A DNA stretch of 64,000 bases from the NCBI GenBank assembly GCA_963835825.1, contig CAWIGZ010000002.1, positions 124,001-188,000 on the forward strand, read 5' to 3'. Numbering within the stretch: the first letter of the stretch is position 1; every line of letters starts with the position of its first letter. The DNA is from JADGRB01 sp963835825 (GTDB lineage Bacteria > Myxococcota_A > Polyangia > Fen-1088). The position numbers were made by a program, and so were the translations under genes. The notes under the pieces are model-generated. The model worked only from the letters and a program-made list of their open reading frames with translations. It did not search any database and was not told the origin of the DNA. This document shows positions 46,516-55,672 of the stretch, one piece after another.

Positions 46516-49500
46516 TCAAAAGCTGACCGCCGTGACGAAGTAAAGTTGGTTGCCGCCTCCCGACTGGAACCCGCGCGCGTAGCCGAGCTGGATCTGGGTG
46601 TTGAGGTAGTAAAAGAGCGCGAATTCGAGGTGTGCCTCGACCCCCGCGTCGACCCTCAGCTCGCTGCGGATGAAAAGGGCCCTGAAACGCGTCCCCGGCG
46701 TCGACGAACCCGGTCGCCCAGATCCGGCGGAGGAAGAGTGGGAACGTCTGATATCCGTGCTCGATCCAGACCAGCGGCGCCCGGTACTCGCCGGAGGCCA
46801 CCAGATAGCTGTCGCCCGCGACCACGTTGACGGGATAGCCGCGCAGGAAGGCGAACTGCTGCTGGTTGAGGAGGACGCCGCGCAGGACGTCCTGCGACGC
46901 GTAGCCGCCCAGCCCGAAGAACTGGCGCTTGTCGCCGATGCCGAATCCGCCCTGCGTGATCAGCGCCAGCGCGTGGAGGCGCGCCCATGGCGGGGTGAAG
47001 TACTCGGTCCAAGACCACGACACCTCCGTCGCCCGAAACCGACCGCCCAGCGTCGGGTCGGAGAGTCGCAGGTTGACGGAGATGCTGCGCCCCTCCTGGT
47101 TGCTGATCGAGTACTGCCAGCGATGGGCATCGGAAAACGACCAGGACATCCGCAGGTCGGCGAACGGGCCGCTCTCCGGCTTGATGGTGATGGCGCCGGT
47201 CGGCTCACCGACGGGCGTCGGGCTGATCGGTCCGTAGGCCGAGTAGTCGTAGGCGAAGGTGGAGATCGCTCGACGCGTCGGGGGTCCGCAGGACCGGGAG
47301 ACCCATGGAGCCGGAGAAGGAGATCGTGCGCTGCAGGTAGTCGAGGTTGTGGTTGTCGACGATGAGCCCGTTGCTGACGAGGTCGGTCTTGGCCAGCGAG
47401 AGGCTGAACGCCGGCCAGAGGCGCAAATACGTGTAGCTCACCTGTCCGGAGGGGCTGCCGGTGGTCGGAAATAGCAAGTTGAACGAGAAAAAATGAAACC
47501 CCGCGGGGTCGTTGACGCTGGTCAAGACCTGGAACGTCTGGCCCAGTCCGAACACGTCGCCGAGAGAGCCGAGCGTCCACTGGTGCGGGTACATGTACTT
47601 CCAGGGCACGTAGGGCGTGATTCGCTGGGGAAAGGGCGGGGCGGCGGCATCCTCGGGAGCCGCGTCAGGCGAGTCGGTCTCGGCGTCCGGGTCGATGGGG
47701 CTGTCGAGGCGCGCGTTGGCATACGGCTTCGCCGGGACGAACTTCGTCGGATCGTACGGCATGGTCCAGAGGTCGAAACCGTCGCTGGTGAAGCCGGTGA
47801 AAACCAGGCGGCGGCTGTCGGGGGAGACCACGGGCTGGAATGCCCCCGACAACAAGTTGGTGACCTGCCACAGTTGCTTGGTCGACAGCTCGTAGGCGTA
47901 GATGTCGTTGATGCCGCTGCGATCGGACGAGAACAGGACGTAGCGCCCATCGGGTGAGAAGCGGGGATCGATGTCCATCGCGCGATCGACGGAGATGGCC
48001 CGATCGGTCGCCGCGGCGAGATCGTAGATGTGGATGTCCCGGAAGCCGCCCGGCTTCCAGCGCGAGTAGGCGATGAGGCGGCCATCGGGCGAGAAGGCAG
48101 GCGTGTAGGCGAGGCCCGGCGCCTCCGGCATGAGGACGCGCGCCGCGCCCCCCTCGATGGGCACCAGCGCCAGGCGCCGGACGTTGGTCCCGACCAGCAC
48201 GCAGGCGATCTGTTTTCCGTCGGGCGACACGTCCGGCTCGTGCGCCCGGAGCCCGTTGGTGAGCTGGCGGATCGTCCCGCTCTCCAGGTCGAGGCGATAC
48301 AGATCGTTCCAGGCCAGATCGGAGTTGGTCACCAGCCGCAGCGGCAGCGAAATGAAATTCACCCGCTGGAAGATCAGCGCCTGGCCGTCGGGGGTGGGGG
48401 CCGCCGGCCCGCCGCCCAGCATCTCGGCGACCACCCGGCGCGCGCCAGTGCTGGGATCGAGCCGGACGTAGGCCGGCGACTGATCGTTGTTGGCGCGGTG
48501 AAACACCAGCGCGCCGTCCGGCAGGAAGCGCGCGCCCGGACCCTCGCTGCGCGGCGAGGGCGCCTCCCAGGTGAGGCGCGTCGCCGCGGTGAGCGGCCGC
48601 AGCTTGGCGTCCTCGACCTGCAGCGTGTAGCGGTGGGCGATCGCCCGCCGCCAGTCGTCCCAGAGGCCGGGACCGAAGACCCCGACGTAGCCGTTGCCGA
48701 CCGCCTTCTCCGCCGTGCGATTGATGCCGCCCGGGATGCAGGTGTCGGCGTAGCGGTGCGAGATCTCGCGGATCTTGTGGGGGCCGTAGCGGTCCTCGAT
48801 GTAGCGAAGCAGGCTCGAGCCGTAGAGGTAGGCGGCCGTTCCCTGCGGGTAGAGGTCGGGGATCGACGAGATCTGATCGATGCCGAACATTCGGTCCTCG
48901 AGCAAGGCGACCCGCAGGTGCATGTCGTAGAAGCTGCTGCGCAGGCGGCCGGCGGTCGTCTGGCGCGACTCCATCAACACCGCCATCCCCTCGATGAACC
49001 AGGTCGGCTCTGCCAGGTTGGGGGCGTAGGTCCGGCCGAGGACGGTGTTGATCGCCAGCGGACAGATGCTGAGCATCGTGTCGAGGTGAACGACGTGGGT
49101 GAATTCGTGGGTGATGAGCAACTTCATGTAATCGTCGAAGTCGTTCAGCTCGTCGAGCGAATCGGGCGGGGCCCCGTAGGCATTGATGAACTTGTAGGGG
49201 ATCGAGCTGGCCGAGCCGTTGGCCTGGTCGGAGACGTCGCTCAGCACGACCGTCGTCCGGCCGCTGGGCCGCCAGTTGAGGTAGCGGGTGTCGAGGCGAT
49301 AGGCACGCTCGGCGAAGTGCGCGACCCGCTCGGCGAACGCGGCTTCGTCGCGATAGAAGTGAATGTCGAAGTGAGGCGTCTGCAGCGTGAACCAGCTCCC
49401 CCGCGGCAGCGGCGCTTGGGGCAGGGGCTCGCCCGGCTCTTCAATCGCATCGGCGCGCGCGCCGGCCGCCCACAGCATCAACGCGGTCCAAAGCGCCACC

Positions 49501-49532
49501 AGGAGGTGGCGGGCCCTGGTGCGCGTTGGCAT
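46516..49532 (-). CDS. peptidase-MA-like gluzincin with TolB-type propeller and outer-membrane barrel (two frameshifts)
   Basis: This large outer-membrane protein is about 1005 residues, with signal HLLVALWTALMLWAAGARA. The N-terminal metallopeptidase domain has HEFTH (His142, Glu143, His146) and a downstream Glu181 in WFIEGMAVLMES, the gluzincin pattern. A beta-propeller follows with repeated motifs such as EPDVSPDGKQIACV, TPAFSPDGRLIAYSRW, DPRFSPDGRYVLFSSDRSG and QPVVSPDSRRLVFTGF. The C-terminal third (RLWPAFSLSLAKTDLV, LRGYPVNVVAGDSYLVASG, QLYFVTAVSF) is a BamA/D15-like beta-barrel ending in Phe. Frames change near 47268 (agC-g-ATC) and 46688. It probably degrades or handles proteins at the outer membrane. 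Confidence 0.75.
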
Positions 49533-49638
49533 CGCGCCCGATTGTATCCGCGCTCGGCGGGGCAGCGAAACCGTCGCTGGCGACCGGGCCGGTTCGTGAG
49601 TAAGTTTCCGCGCTCACCACACCAGGAGGAGAGACGCC

Positions 49639-50064
49639 ATGAAGAGATCCGCGACCGCGAACTGGAAGGGGGGCCTCAAGGCCGGCAAGGGGACGTTTTC
49701 CGCCGCCAGCGGGACCTTTGCGAATGTCCCGTACGACTTCGCGCAGAGGTTCGAGACCGGCACCGGCACCAGCCCCGAGGAGCTGATCGCCGCCGCGCAC
49801 GCCAGCTGTTTCGCGATGGCGCTGTCGGCGGAGCTGGAGAAGGTGGGCCTCGTGCCGGAGAACATCGACTCGAAGGCGACCGTCTCGCTGGACAAGGTCG
49901 AGAGCGGCTTCGCGGTGACCACCTCGCACCTCGAGGTCACGGTGAAGGTCACCAGCCCGGACAAGGCCAAGTTCGAGCGCGCCGCCGAGAGCGCCAAGGT
50001 CGGCTGCCCGATCTCCAAGCTCATCTCGAGCGCCAAGATCACCCTCGACGCCAAGCTGGCCTGA
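49639..50064 (+). CDS. osmC: OsmC/Ohr-family peroxiredoxin
   Basis: This 141-residue protein has a strong AGGAGG ribosome site before the ATG at 49639. The redox pair is Cys57 (AAAHASCFAMAL) and Cys123 (VGCPISKLI), and the conserved Glu48 (PEELIAAAH) is present. This is the OsmC subfamily, which reduces organic hydroperoxides with Cys. It is divergent from the peptidase/barrel gene, and is followed by two hairpins before the convergent MerR-TPR gene. Confidence 0.9.
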   Translation: MKRSATANWKGGLKAGKGTFSAASGTFANVPYDFAQRFETGTGTSPEELIAAAHASCFAMALSAELEKVGLVPENIDSKATVSLDKVESGFAVTTSHLEVTVKVTSPDKAKFERAAESAKVGCPISKLISSAKITLDAKLA

Positions 50065-50123
50065 CCCCGTCCACCCGCCGCTCTGCTCCGGCTCCTCTTG
50101 CTCCGGCTCCTCTGATGATCGGA

Positions 50124-50140
50124 GGCGGGCTTTGCCCGCC
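50124..50140. terminator. short GC hairpin downstream of osmC
   Basis: GGCGGGC-TTT-GCCCGCC is a perfect 7-bp stem with a 3-base loop, 60 nt after the osmC stop. There is no T-run, so it may act as a weak or factor-assisted terminator. It lies between two convergent genes. Confidence 0.45.
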
Positions 50141-50195
50141 GGAGACTTATGTGCCGAGCAGATCCGGGCTCACTTCAATCTGAAGGGGTGGGTCC

Positions 50196-50220
50196 GTGGG
50201 AGGGGCGCAGCCCCTCCCAC
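50196..50220. terminator. GC hairpin between convergent osmC and MerR-TPR genes
   Basis: GTGGGAGGGGC-GCA-GCCCCTCCCAC is a perfect 11-bp stem with a 3-base loop. It ends two bases before the stop of the convergent gene at 50223. It probably serves as a bidirectional terminator, although a U-tract is missing on either strand. Confidence 0.6.
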
Positions 50221-50222
50221 GC

Positions 50223-51104
50223 TCACTTTCGGGTGAGGTCCCGACAGATTCGAAGGTGGCGCAGCGCCGCGCTGTAGTCGCCCGCCAGATCGTAGAGGCG
50301 GGCGGCGTTGTAATGAGCGTCGGCGTTGCGCCCGTCGGCCTCGATGGCCTGGGAATAGGCCTCGAGCGCGGCGCTGTTGCGCCCCTGGTCCTCGAGCGCG
50401 ACGCCCAGGTTGAAGAGCGCCGTCGCGTCGCCCGGCCGGATGACCAGGGCGCGCCGGTAGTGTGCTTCGGCCGCCTCCATGTCGCCCCGCTCGTGCAGCA
50501 GGCGCCCCAGGTTGATGTGCGCGTCGGCGTGCTCCGGCGCCTGCATCAGGACCTGCCGATAGCTCGCCTCGGCCTGGGCCGGATCCGCCTCGTCGATCTC
50601 GCAGCCGATCTCGTAGATCTCCTCGGGGCTGGCGGGCGCCAGGTCCCCCCGGGTGACGGCCGGCGGCCGCGCGCGCAGCATCGACAGCGGCGCCTCTTCG
50701 GCGTCGACCGGCGGCGGCCGATCGAACGACAGCAGGACCTGCCCCGACTCGACCTGCCAGCGGGTGTTCCCTTCCTGCACCACCACCGACGAGCCCTCGG
50801 ACCCCAGGTTCACGCCGGTCAGCGGGCTCGTGTGGGGGAGCTGCGCCCGCAGCTTCTGCAGCGCGCGTCGCACCCGGTGCGGCGGGATGCGCGAGCTCAC
50901 CAGCCCCTCGGCCTTGCGCAGCAGCAACAAATCTTGAAACGAAAAACGCAGCTCCCCGCGCTCCCCCTTCTCGGGGGAGAGCACGCCGGCCCGCAGGTAG
51001 GCGCGCAGCCGGCCGGACGAGACGCCGATCATCCGTGCGACGTCCTGGGTCGTGTAGCCGCTCAAGGCCGCCAGAATATACAGCGCGCGCGTTTTTGCGC
51101 GCAC
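50223..51104 (-). CDS. MerR-type HTH fused to TPR repeats
   Basis: This 293-residue protein starts at GTG 51104. Residues 1-80 form a MerR-like winged HTH (YTTQDVARMIGVSSGRLRA, YLRAGVLSPEKGERGELRFS, FQDLLLLRKAEGLVSSRIPP). After a linker come at least three TPR units (EASYRQVLMQAPEHADAHIN, LGRLLHERGDMEAAEAHYRR, LGVALEDQGRNSAALEAYSQ, DAHYNAARLYDLAGDYSAAL). The family is a soluble DNA-binding regulator whose TPRs bind another protein. It lies in the same direction as Ku, 30 nt downstream of it, possibly in one transcript. Confidence 0.8.
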   Translation of the reverse strand: MRAKTRALYILAALSGYTTQDVARMIGVSSGRLRAYLRAGVLSPEKGERGELRFSFQDLLLLRKAEGLVSSRIPPHRVRRALQKLRAQLPHTSPLTGVNLGSEGSSVVVQEGNTRWQVESGQVLLSFDRPPPVDAEEAPLSMLRARPPAVTRGDLAPASPEEIYEIGCEIDEADPAQAEASYRQVLMQAPEHADAHINLGRLLHERGDMEAAEAHYRRALVIRPGDATALFNLGVALEDQGRNSAALEAYSQAIEADGRNADAHYNAARLYDLAGDYSAALRHLRICRDLTRK

Positions 51105-51133
51105 GAATCGCGCGCCGTGCGGGCGGCGCGTCG

Positions 51134-52051
51134 CTACCGCTTCTTGGCGCGCTTGGGTTCGGCCGGCGCGGCCTCCTCGGAGCGGCGGGCGCCGCGCCGG
51201 GGATGGTGCGCCTCAGCTTGGTCCGCTTCCTCGCTCGCCTTGTGGCCGTGGTCGGCCTTGGGGGCGGCCGCCGCCGGACCCTTGCCCAGGCTGGCCTTGA
51301 GCGCCGCCATCAGGTCGATGATCCGGGCCGGCTCGGGCGCCGGCGCGCTCTCCGAGATGTCGTGCCCCTGGACCTTCCGCTCGATGTCCGCCTGGATCCG
51401 TTCGCGCACCTCGTCGTGGTACTTCGACGGCTCGAAGGTCTCGGTCGCGATCTGGTCGATGAGCTGCTTGGCCAGCTTCACCTCCGCCTCGCGGGCCTCC
51501 CCGTCGGGGAGCGGCACCTCCGACAGCGCGCGGACCTCGTCGGCGTAGAGCAGCTCTTGCAAGATCAGCGCGCGTCCGTCGGCCGACGGGCGCAGCATCA
51601 CCAGGTACTGCTTGCCGCGGGCGGCGTAGCGGGCGAGGGCGGCGCGCCCCGTCTCGCGCATCGCCTCGGCCAGCAGCAGGTACGCCTTGTCTCCGCCCTT
51701 TTCGGGGCCGAGGTAATACGGGCGCTCGAAGTAGATGGGGTCGATCGCCGACAGCGGCACGAACGAATCGATGTCGATGCTCTGGGTCGCCTTCTCCTCC
51801 AGCGACTTGAGCTCCTCCGCCGTGAAGGTGACGTACTGGTCCTTGGCGAACTCGTAGCCCTTGATCATCTCGTCGCGGCTGACGATCTCGCCGTCGCGCG
51901 GGCAGATGTACTGCTGCTTGAGTCGCGAGCCGTCCTTCTTGTGCAAAAGGTGGAAGGAGATCGACGCCGACGATTGGGTCGCCGGGTAGAGCCGCACCGG
52001 GATCGACACCAGACCGAAGGAGATCGTCGCGCCAGCGATGGGTCGTGCCAT
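51134..52051 (-). CDS. ku: non-homologous end-joining protein Ku
   Basis: This 305-residue bacterial Ku binds DNA double-strand ends and recruits LigD. The N-terminus MARPIAGATISFGLVSIPVR is characteristic, followed by SISFHLLHKKDGSRLKQQY, ICPRDGEIVSRDEMIKGYEF, SFVPLSAIDPIYFERPYYL, and the C-terminal SAP-like or basic tail ending in PKRAKKR. No ligD is in the window, so the partner ligase must be elsewhere. A 17-bp inverted repeat lies 15 nt upstream of its start. Confidence 0.93.
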   Translation of the reverse strand: MARPIAGATISFGLVSIPVRLYPATQSSASISFHLLHKKDGSRLKQQYICPRDGEIVSRDEMIKGYEFAKDQYVTFTAEELKSLEEKATQSIDIDSFVPLSAIDPIYFERPYYLGPEKGGDKAYLLLAEAMRETGRAALARYAARGKQYLVMLRPSADGRALILQELLYADEVRALSEVPLPDGEAREAEVKLAKQLIDQIATETFEPSKYHDEVRERIQADIERKVQGHDISESAPAPEPARIIDLMAALKASLGKGPAAAAPKADHGHKASEEADQAEAHHPRRGARRSEEAAPAEPKRAKKR

Positions 52052-52065
52052 GATGTGCTCCAGTG

Positions 52066-52082
52066 TATCCTAATGTAGGATA
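52066..52082. promoter_or_regulatory. palindrome upstream of ku
   Basis: TATCCTA-ATG-TAGGATA is a perfect 7-bp inverted repeat with a 3-base centre, ending about 15 nt before the ku start codon. It is AT-rich compared with its surroundings and placed where an operator or a -10 region overlapping an operator would lie. It also sits between ku and the DUF72 gene, which is transcribed towards it. Confidence 0.5.
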
Positions 52083-52101
52083 GCGTCCAGTTTGTCCAGG
52101 T

Positions 52102-52800
52102 TCACGCCGCCATGAGCTCGTGCAGGCGCGCGGCGGCGACCGGACCCTTGCCGGTGTCCTCGTGCTTGAAGAAGACGTAGGTCGTCGCCCAGCCCTGGGT
52201 CTTGATGCGCGCCCCCCAGCCGGCGACCAGCGCGTCGTCGTAGTTGTCGCGCCGCAGCCGCAGATAGCCCCAGTCGGTGGTCGCCTCGAGGGGCGTGGCG
52301 AAGTCCTCGGATTCGGCGATGCAGAGGGCCGCCCGCCGCGTGCGCAGGCAGCCGTAAACGTCGTCGGAGAACCAGGATTCGTGGCGAAACTCGACCGTCG
52401 CCCGCAGCCCGGCCGGCAGCGCCGCCAGGAAATCGTCGAGCCGGGGGAGGTCCTTCTTCAAGTTCGGGGGCAGCTGAAAAAGGATCGGGCCCAGCTTGTC
52501 ACCGAGGGCGCGCGACGCCTCGGTGAGCCGCTCGAGCGCCGAGGCGGTGTCGACCAGACGCTTGTCGTGGGTGATGCGCCGCGGGCTCTTGAGGGCGAAC
52601 CGGAACTCGGGCGGCGTCTCGCCGGCCCAGCGCCCCAGCACCTCGGCAGTCGGCATGCGGTAAAAGCTATTGTTGATCTCGACCGCGCGGAAGTGCCCGG
52701 CGTAGTACCCCAGCATCTTCGTTTCCGGCAGCTTTTCGGGGTAAAAGCCCCCCCGCCAGGCGGGATAACTGAAGCCGCTCGTGCCGATCAAGACCTGCAT
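52102..52800 (-). CDS. DUF72-family protein (YecE-like)
   Basis: This 232-residue protein begins MQVLIGTSGFSYPAW and contains YYAGHFRAVEINNSFYRMP, FRFALKSPRRITHDKRLVD, LGPILFQLPPNLKKDLPRL, ATVEFRHESWFSDDVYGCL and TYVFFKHEDTGKGPVAA. These are the standard conserved blocks of the DUF72 TIM-barrel family. Its activity is uncertain in the literature I know. It is divergent from the FHA-GGDEF gene and lies upstream of ku on the same strand. Confidence 0.88.
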   Translation of the reverse strand: MQVLIGTSGFSYPAWRGGFYPEKLPETKMLGYYAGHFRAVEINNSFYRMPTAEVLGRWAGETPPEFRFALKSPRRITHDKRLVDTASALERLTEASRALGDKLGPILFQLPPNLKKDLPRLDDFLAALPAGLRATVEFRHESWFSDDVYGCLRTRRAALCIAESEDFATPLEATTDWGYLRLRRDNYDDALVAGWGARIKTQGWATTYVFFKHEDTGKGPVAAARLHELMAA

Positions 52801-52828
52801 GGTCCCTCCCGCTCCCTGATCTATATAG

Positions 52829-52861
52829 CGACGGGAGTTTGCGTAACGCCCGTTCCCGTCG
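52829..52861. promoter_or_regulatory. inverted repeat in divergent promoter region
   Basis: CGACGGGA (52829-52836) and TCCCGTCG (52854-52861) form a perfect 8-bp inverted repeat with a 17-bp spacer between the starts of the divergent DUF72 and FHA-GGDEF genes. A TATATA stretch lies just left of it (52822-52827). It is a candidate operator for either gene. Confidence 0.4.
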
Positions 52862-52874
52862 GTAAACTAACAGA

Positions 52875-53792
52875 ATGACGCGCGACCGCGTCGCCAATCC
52901 GCTCGACGACACGACGCGGATGGCGCCAGCCCCGGAGGCCGGACCGCCGGAGGCCCAGCAGGCAGGGGCCTGTCTGGTCGTCCTGTCGGGCTCGAACGTC
53001 GGGGAGATGTACCGGATCGAAAAAGATCAGGTGGTGATCGGCCGTGGCGACAAGGTCGATCTGCGGCTGGTCGACGACGGGATCTCGCGCGAGCACGTCC
53101 GGCTCTCGAAGTTGGAGGGGCGGATCGTCCTCGAGGACCTGGGGTCGACCAACGGCACCTACTGCAACGGCCAGCGGGTGACACGCCAGCCGCTGGCCGA
53201 GGGGGACAAGATCCTCATCGGCTCGACGACCATCCTGAAGTTCAGCTACCAGGACAAGCTGGACGAGATGTTCCAGCGCCAGATGTCCGAGTCGGCGCTG
53301 CGCGACGGTCTCACCCGCGCGTTCAACAAGCGCTACTTCATGGACCGGATGGAGAGCGAGTTCCAGTACGCCATCCGCCACCGCACGCCGCTGTCGCTGA
53401 TCTTCCTCGACATCGATCACTTCAAGAAGATCAACGATCAGCACGGGCACCAGGCGGGCGATCACGTGCTGGCGCAGCTCTCCATGCTGGTGATGAGCAT
53501 GCTCGGCGAGGAGGAGACCTTCGCCCGATACGGCGGCGAGGAGTTCGCCATCGTCGCGCGCGGCGTGGAGCTGGCGGCGGCCACCGAGCTGTCGGAGCGC
53601 CTGCGGGCCGCCGTCGAGGCCCATCCGTTCCAGTTCGCGTCGACCGGCTTGCCGGTCACCATCAGCGTCGGCGTGGCCCGCGCGCCGGCGCCCGGGATGG
53701 CCTCCTCCGGCGATCTGGTGGCGCGCGCCGACGAGGCCATGTACGCCGCCAAGCGCAGCGGCCGCAACCGCGTCTGCAGCGCGGAATCCTAG
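52875..53792 (+). CDS. FHA domain-containing diguanylate cyclase (GGDEF)
   Basis: This 305-residue protein carries an FHA domain at about 33-125 (VVIGRGDKVDLRL, DDGISREHVRLSKLEG, EDLGSTNGTYCNG) that reads phosphothreonine, and a GGDEF domain at about 140-300. Within the latter are DGLTRAFNKRYFMDRM, LSLIFLDIDHFKKINDQHG, the active-site GGEEF at 220-224 and ARADEAMYAAKRSGRNRV. The active site is intact, so c-di-GMP synthesis is expected. There is no RxxD inhibitory site five residues before GGEEF, so product inhibition should be weak. A Ser/Thr kinase at 59826 is a possible partner for the FHA domain. Confidence 0.92.
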   Translation: MTRDRVANPLDDTTRMAPAPEAGPPEAQQAGACLVVLSGSNVGEMYRIEKDQVVIGRGDKVDLRLVDDGISREHVRLSKLEGRIVLEDLGSTNGTYCNGQRVTRQPLAEGDKILIGSTTILKFSYQDKLDEMFQRQMSESALRDGLTRAFNKRYFMDRMESEFQYAIRHRTPLSLIFLDIDHFKKINDQHGHQAGDHVLAQLSMLVMSMLGEEETFARYGGEEFAIVARGVELAAATELSERLRAAVEAHPFQFASTGLPVTISVGVARAPAPGMASSGDLVARADEAMYAAKRSGRNRVCSAES

Positions 53793-53799
53793 GTCTATC

Positions 53800-54486
53800 C
53801 TAGGTCAGCTTCGCGGCCTGCCGCAGGGCGCGCTTGAGCCGCGCCAGGTAGTCGGCGCGCGGGATGGCGACGGCGCCCAGGCGCTCGAGGTGCGGCGTCG
53901 GCACCTGGGCGTCGAGCAGCGAGAACCCGGCCGCGCGCAACCGCTCGATGAGGTGACCGACGGCCGCCTTGGAGGCGTCGGTCCGGCGGTGAAACATCGA
54001 TTCGCCCCCGAAGAAGCCGCCCAGCGCCACGCCGTAGAGCCCCCCCACGAGCGCGTCCCCCTCCCAGACCTCGACGCTGTGGGCGAGCCCGCGCCGGTGC
54101 AGCTCGCTGTACGCGCGCACGAAGTCGCCGGTGATCCAGGTGGCCGGGCGATCGCCGCCGGTCTCGGCACAAGCGCGCATCACGTCCCCGAAGGCCGCGT
54201 CGACGGTGAACCGCCATCCAGCCCGCCGCGCGGCGCGCCCGACGCTGCGGTGCGGGCGCCAGGCCTCGAGGTCGAAGATCGCGCGCGGATCGGGCGACCA
54301 CCAGGTGAGCACCGGGTCGGACGACCACGGGAAGATGCCGGCGCGGTAGGCCGACACCAGCGTCTGGTAGTCCAGCCGACCTCCGAGTGCCACCAAACCG
54401 TTCGGTGCCTCGCCCGACGCCTCGTCGTCCTCGGGCGTCACTTGCTCGGGGACCGGGCTCGGCCTCGGACGATCGTTTGCGTCCAC
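53800..54486 (-). CDS. aat: leucyl/phenylalanyl-tRNA--protein transferase
   Basis: This 228-residue protein adds Leu or Phe to N-terminal Arg/Lys for the N-end rule. It has GLVALGGRLDYQTLVSAYRA, GIFPWSSDPVLTWWSPDPR, DFVRAYSELHRRGLAHSVEV, GDALVGGLYGVALGGFFGG, ESMFHRRTDASKAAVGHLI and DAQVPTPHLERLGAVAIPR, all standard Aat blocks. A 30-residue acidic N-terminal extension (NDRPRPSPVPEQVTPEDDE) precedes the domain. It is convergent with the GGDEF gene, with stops about eight bases apart. Confidence 0.93.
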   Translation of the reverse strand: MDANDRPRPSPVPEQVTPEDDEASGEAPNGLVALGGRLDYQTLVSAYRAGIFPWSSDPVLTWWSPDPRAIFDLEAWRPHRSVGRAARRAGWRFTVDAAFGDVMRACAETGGDRPATWITGDFVRAYSELHRRGLAHSVEVWEGDALVGGLYGVALGGFFGGESMFHRRTDASKAAVGHLIERLRAAGFSLLDAQVPTPHLERLGAVAIPRADYLARLKRALRQAAKLT

Positions 54487-54534
54487 TCCGCTCAGTCTAA
54501 CAGCGTCTTCGACGCTTCCCTCTTTAGGCGCGTA

Positions 54535-54849
54535 TTACGCGCCGTGGCCGGCTGGAGCATTCGAGCCGTCGCCCCCGCTGAGCGACCCCGATTCGCGTTC
54601 GTTCTCGTTCTCGCTCTCCTGCTCGGTGGTCACCGGGTTGGGCGTGCCTGCCTCGCGGGCCCGCCTTCGGCCGCCGCTCACCATCCCGCCCTTGCGCCCC
54701 GCCTCGCGCGCCTCCTCCGAATCGAACTCATGCGCGGTCCCCTTCTGATGGGCCGCCTTGCCGCCCTGCGACGAGATCTGGCGCTGCCGTTCTCTGTCCA
54801 TCCCCGCGAAGCCACGCCCACGGCTTTCCCCTTTTTCATTGCTCGCCAT
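54535..54849 (-). CDS. KGG-repeat (con-10/YciG-like) stress protein
   Basis: This 104-residue hydrophilic protein has the KGG consensus: RGFAGMDRERQRQISSQGG, KAAHQKGTAHEFDSEEARE and AGRKGGMVSGGRRR. It ends in an acidic Ser/Glu/Asn-rich tail. Proteins of this family are small, disordered and induced in stationary phase or on desiccation and osmotic stress. It lies between aat and a SlyD-like gene on the same strand, with its own upstream region of about 140 nt. Confidence 0.85.
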   Translation of the reverse strand: MASNEKGESRGRGFAGMDRERQRQISSQGGKAAHQKGTAHEFDSEEAREAGRKGGMVSGGRRRAREAGTPNPVTTEQESENENERESGSLSGGDGSNAPAGHGA

Positions 54850-54992
54850 GACGATGTTTCCTTCCCCGCGGAACCCCGCCCGCGTCGCTGAACTGAACGT
54901 TTCCTAACGACAAAGCTGTGCACGGTCCGGCCCGCGCGACAGGGGGAGGGGACAATCTCGACCGTACCGGGGAACGCCCGGAAACGTGCTTT

Positions 54993-55496
54993 TCAGCTCT
55001 CGTTCAGCTCGTCAGGGTCGAGCTCGACGACGCCGGGGATGGGGGGAGGACCGCTGGCGGTGCTGGGATCCCGCACCGCCAGGACGGTGACCTGGTACTC
55101 GATGTCGCGCCCCACCAGCGGATGCATCAGCCTGACGCTGGCCACGGTGTCGGTCGCGGAGAGGATCTTGAAGTGCACCGGCGCTCCGGAGGCGGGATCC
55201 TTGGCCTCGAAGACCGCGCCCGGCTCGACCTTCAGACCCTTCGGAAAGGCGCTGCGCGCCATCTCCCGGACGGGGAGGGAATCCTCGGTCCCGAACGCCT
55301 CGGCCGCCGGAATCTCCCCTTTCCGTTCGTCTCCCGGTTCGAGTCCCTCGAGCCGCTTCTCCAGCCCGGGCAACATCTTCCCGTCGCCGTGGACGTAACG
55401 CAGCGGGCCGCTGCGGGTCGACGACTCGATCACCGAACCGCCTTTGACTTTGAGCTCGTACGAGAGCTCGACACTGCGTCCGCGCGCGATCTTCAT
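54993..55496 (-). CDS. SlyD-like FKBP peptidyl-prolyl isomerase
   Basis: This 167-residue protein begins RGRSVELSYELKVKGGSVIE. It has PLRYVHGDGKMLPGLEKRLE, EPGDERKGEIPAAEAFG and, after the inserted flap, MHPLVGRDIEYQVTVLAVR, matching the FKBP and insert-in-flap domains of SlyD. The metal-binding His-rich tail of E. coli SlyD is absent; the C-terminus is Pro/Glu/Asp-rich. It is divergent from the Cys-rich repeat protein at 55673. Confidence 0.88.
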   Translation of the reverse strand: MKIARGRSVELSYELKVKGGSVIESSTRSGPLRYVHGDGKMLPGLEKRLEGLEPGDERKGEIPAAEAFGTEDSLPVREMARSAFPKGLKVEPGAVFEAKDPASGAPVHFKILSATDTVASVRLMHPLVGRDIEYQVTVLAVRDPSTASGPPPIPGVVELDPDELNES

Positions 55497-55672
55497 GCCA
55501 CGAGCGTAATGCCCCGGAAGGCGCTTTAAAAGGTGATCGTAGATTCGATTTACGGGCCCGCGTAAGATGATTTCCAGGGTCCTGGGCGAGGACGTCGCCT
55601 CTTTCCCGACACCTGCTCACGCCGACTTTTTCCGCCCTTCATCCTAGTAAGTTAGTAAGAAAGGCTCACCCG

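Noticed and set aside
53786..53810. Repeated TCCTAGGT at the junction of the GGDEF and aat genes as an attachment site
   Set aside because: Only two short copies overlapping the stop codon, with no integrase, tRNA or element boundary nearby.
54381..54390. ACCGTTCGGT as another activator site
   Set aside because: It lies inside the aat coding region with no sigma-54 element nearby; it shows the motif can arise by chance in this GC-rich DNA.
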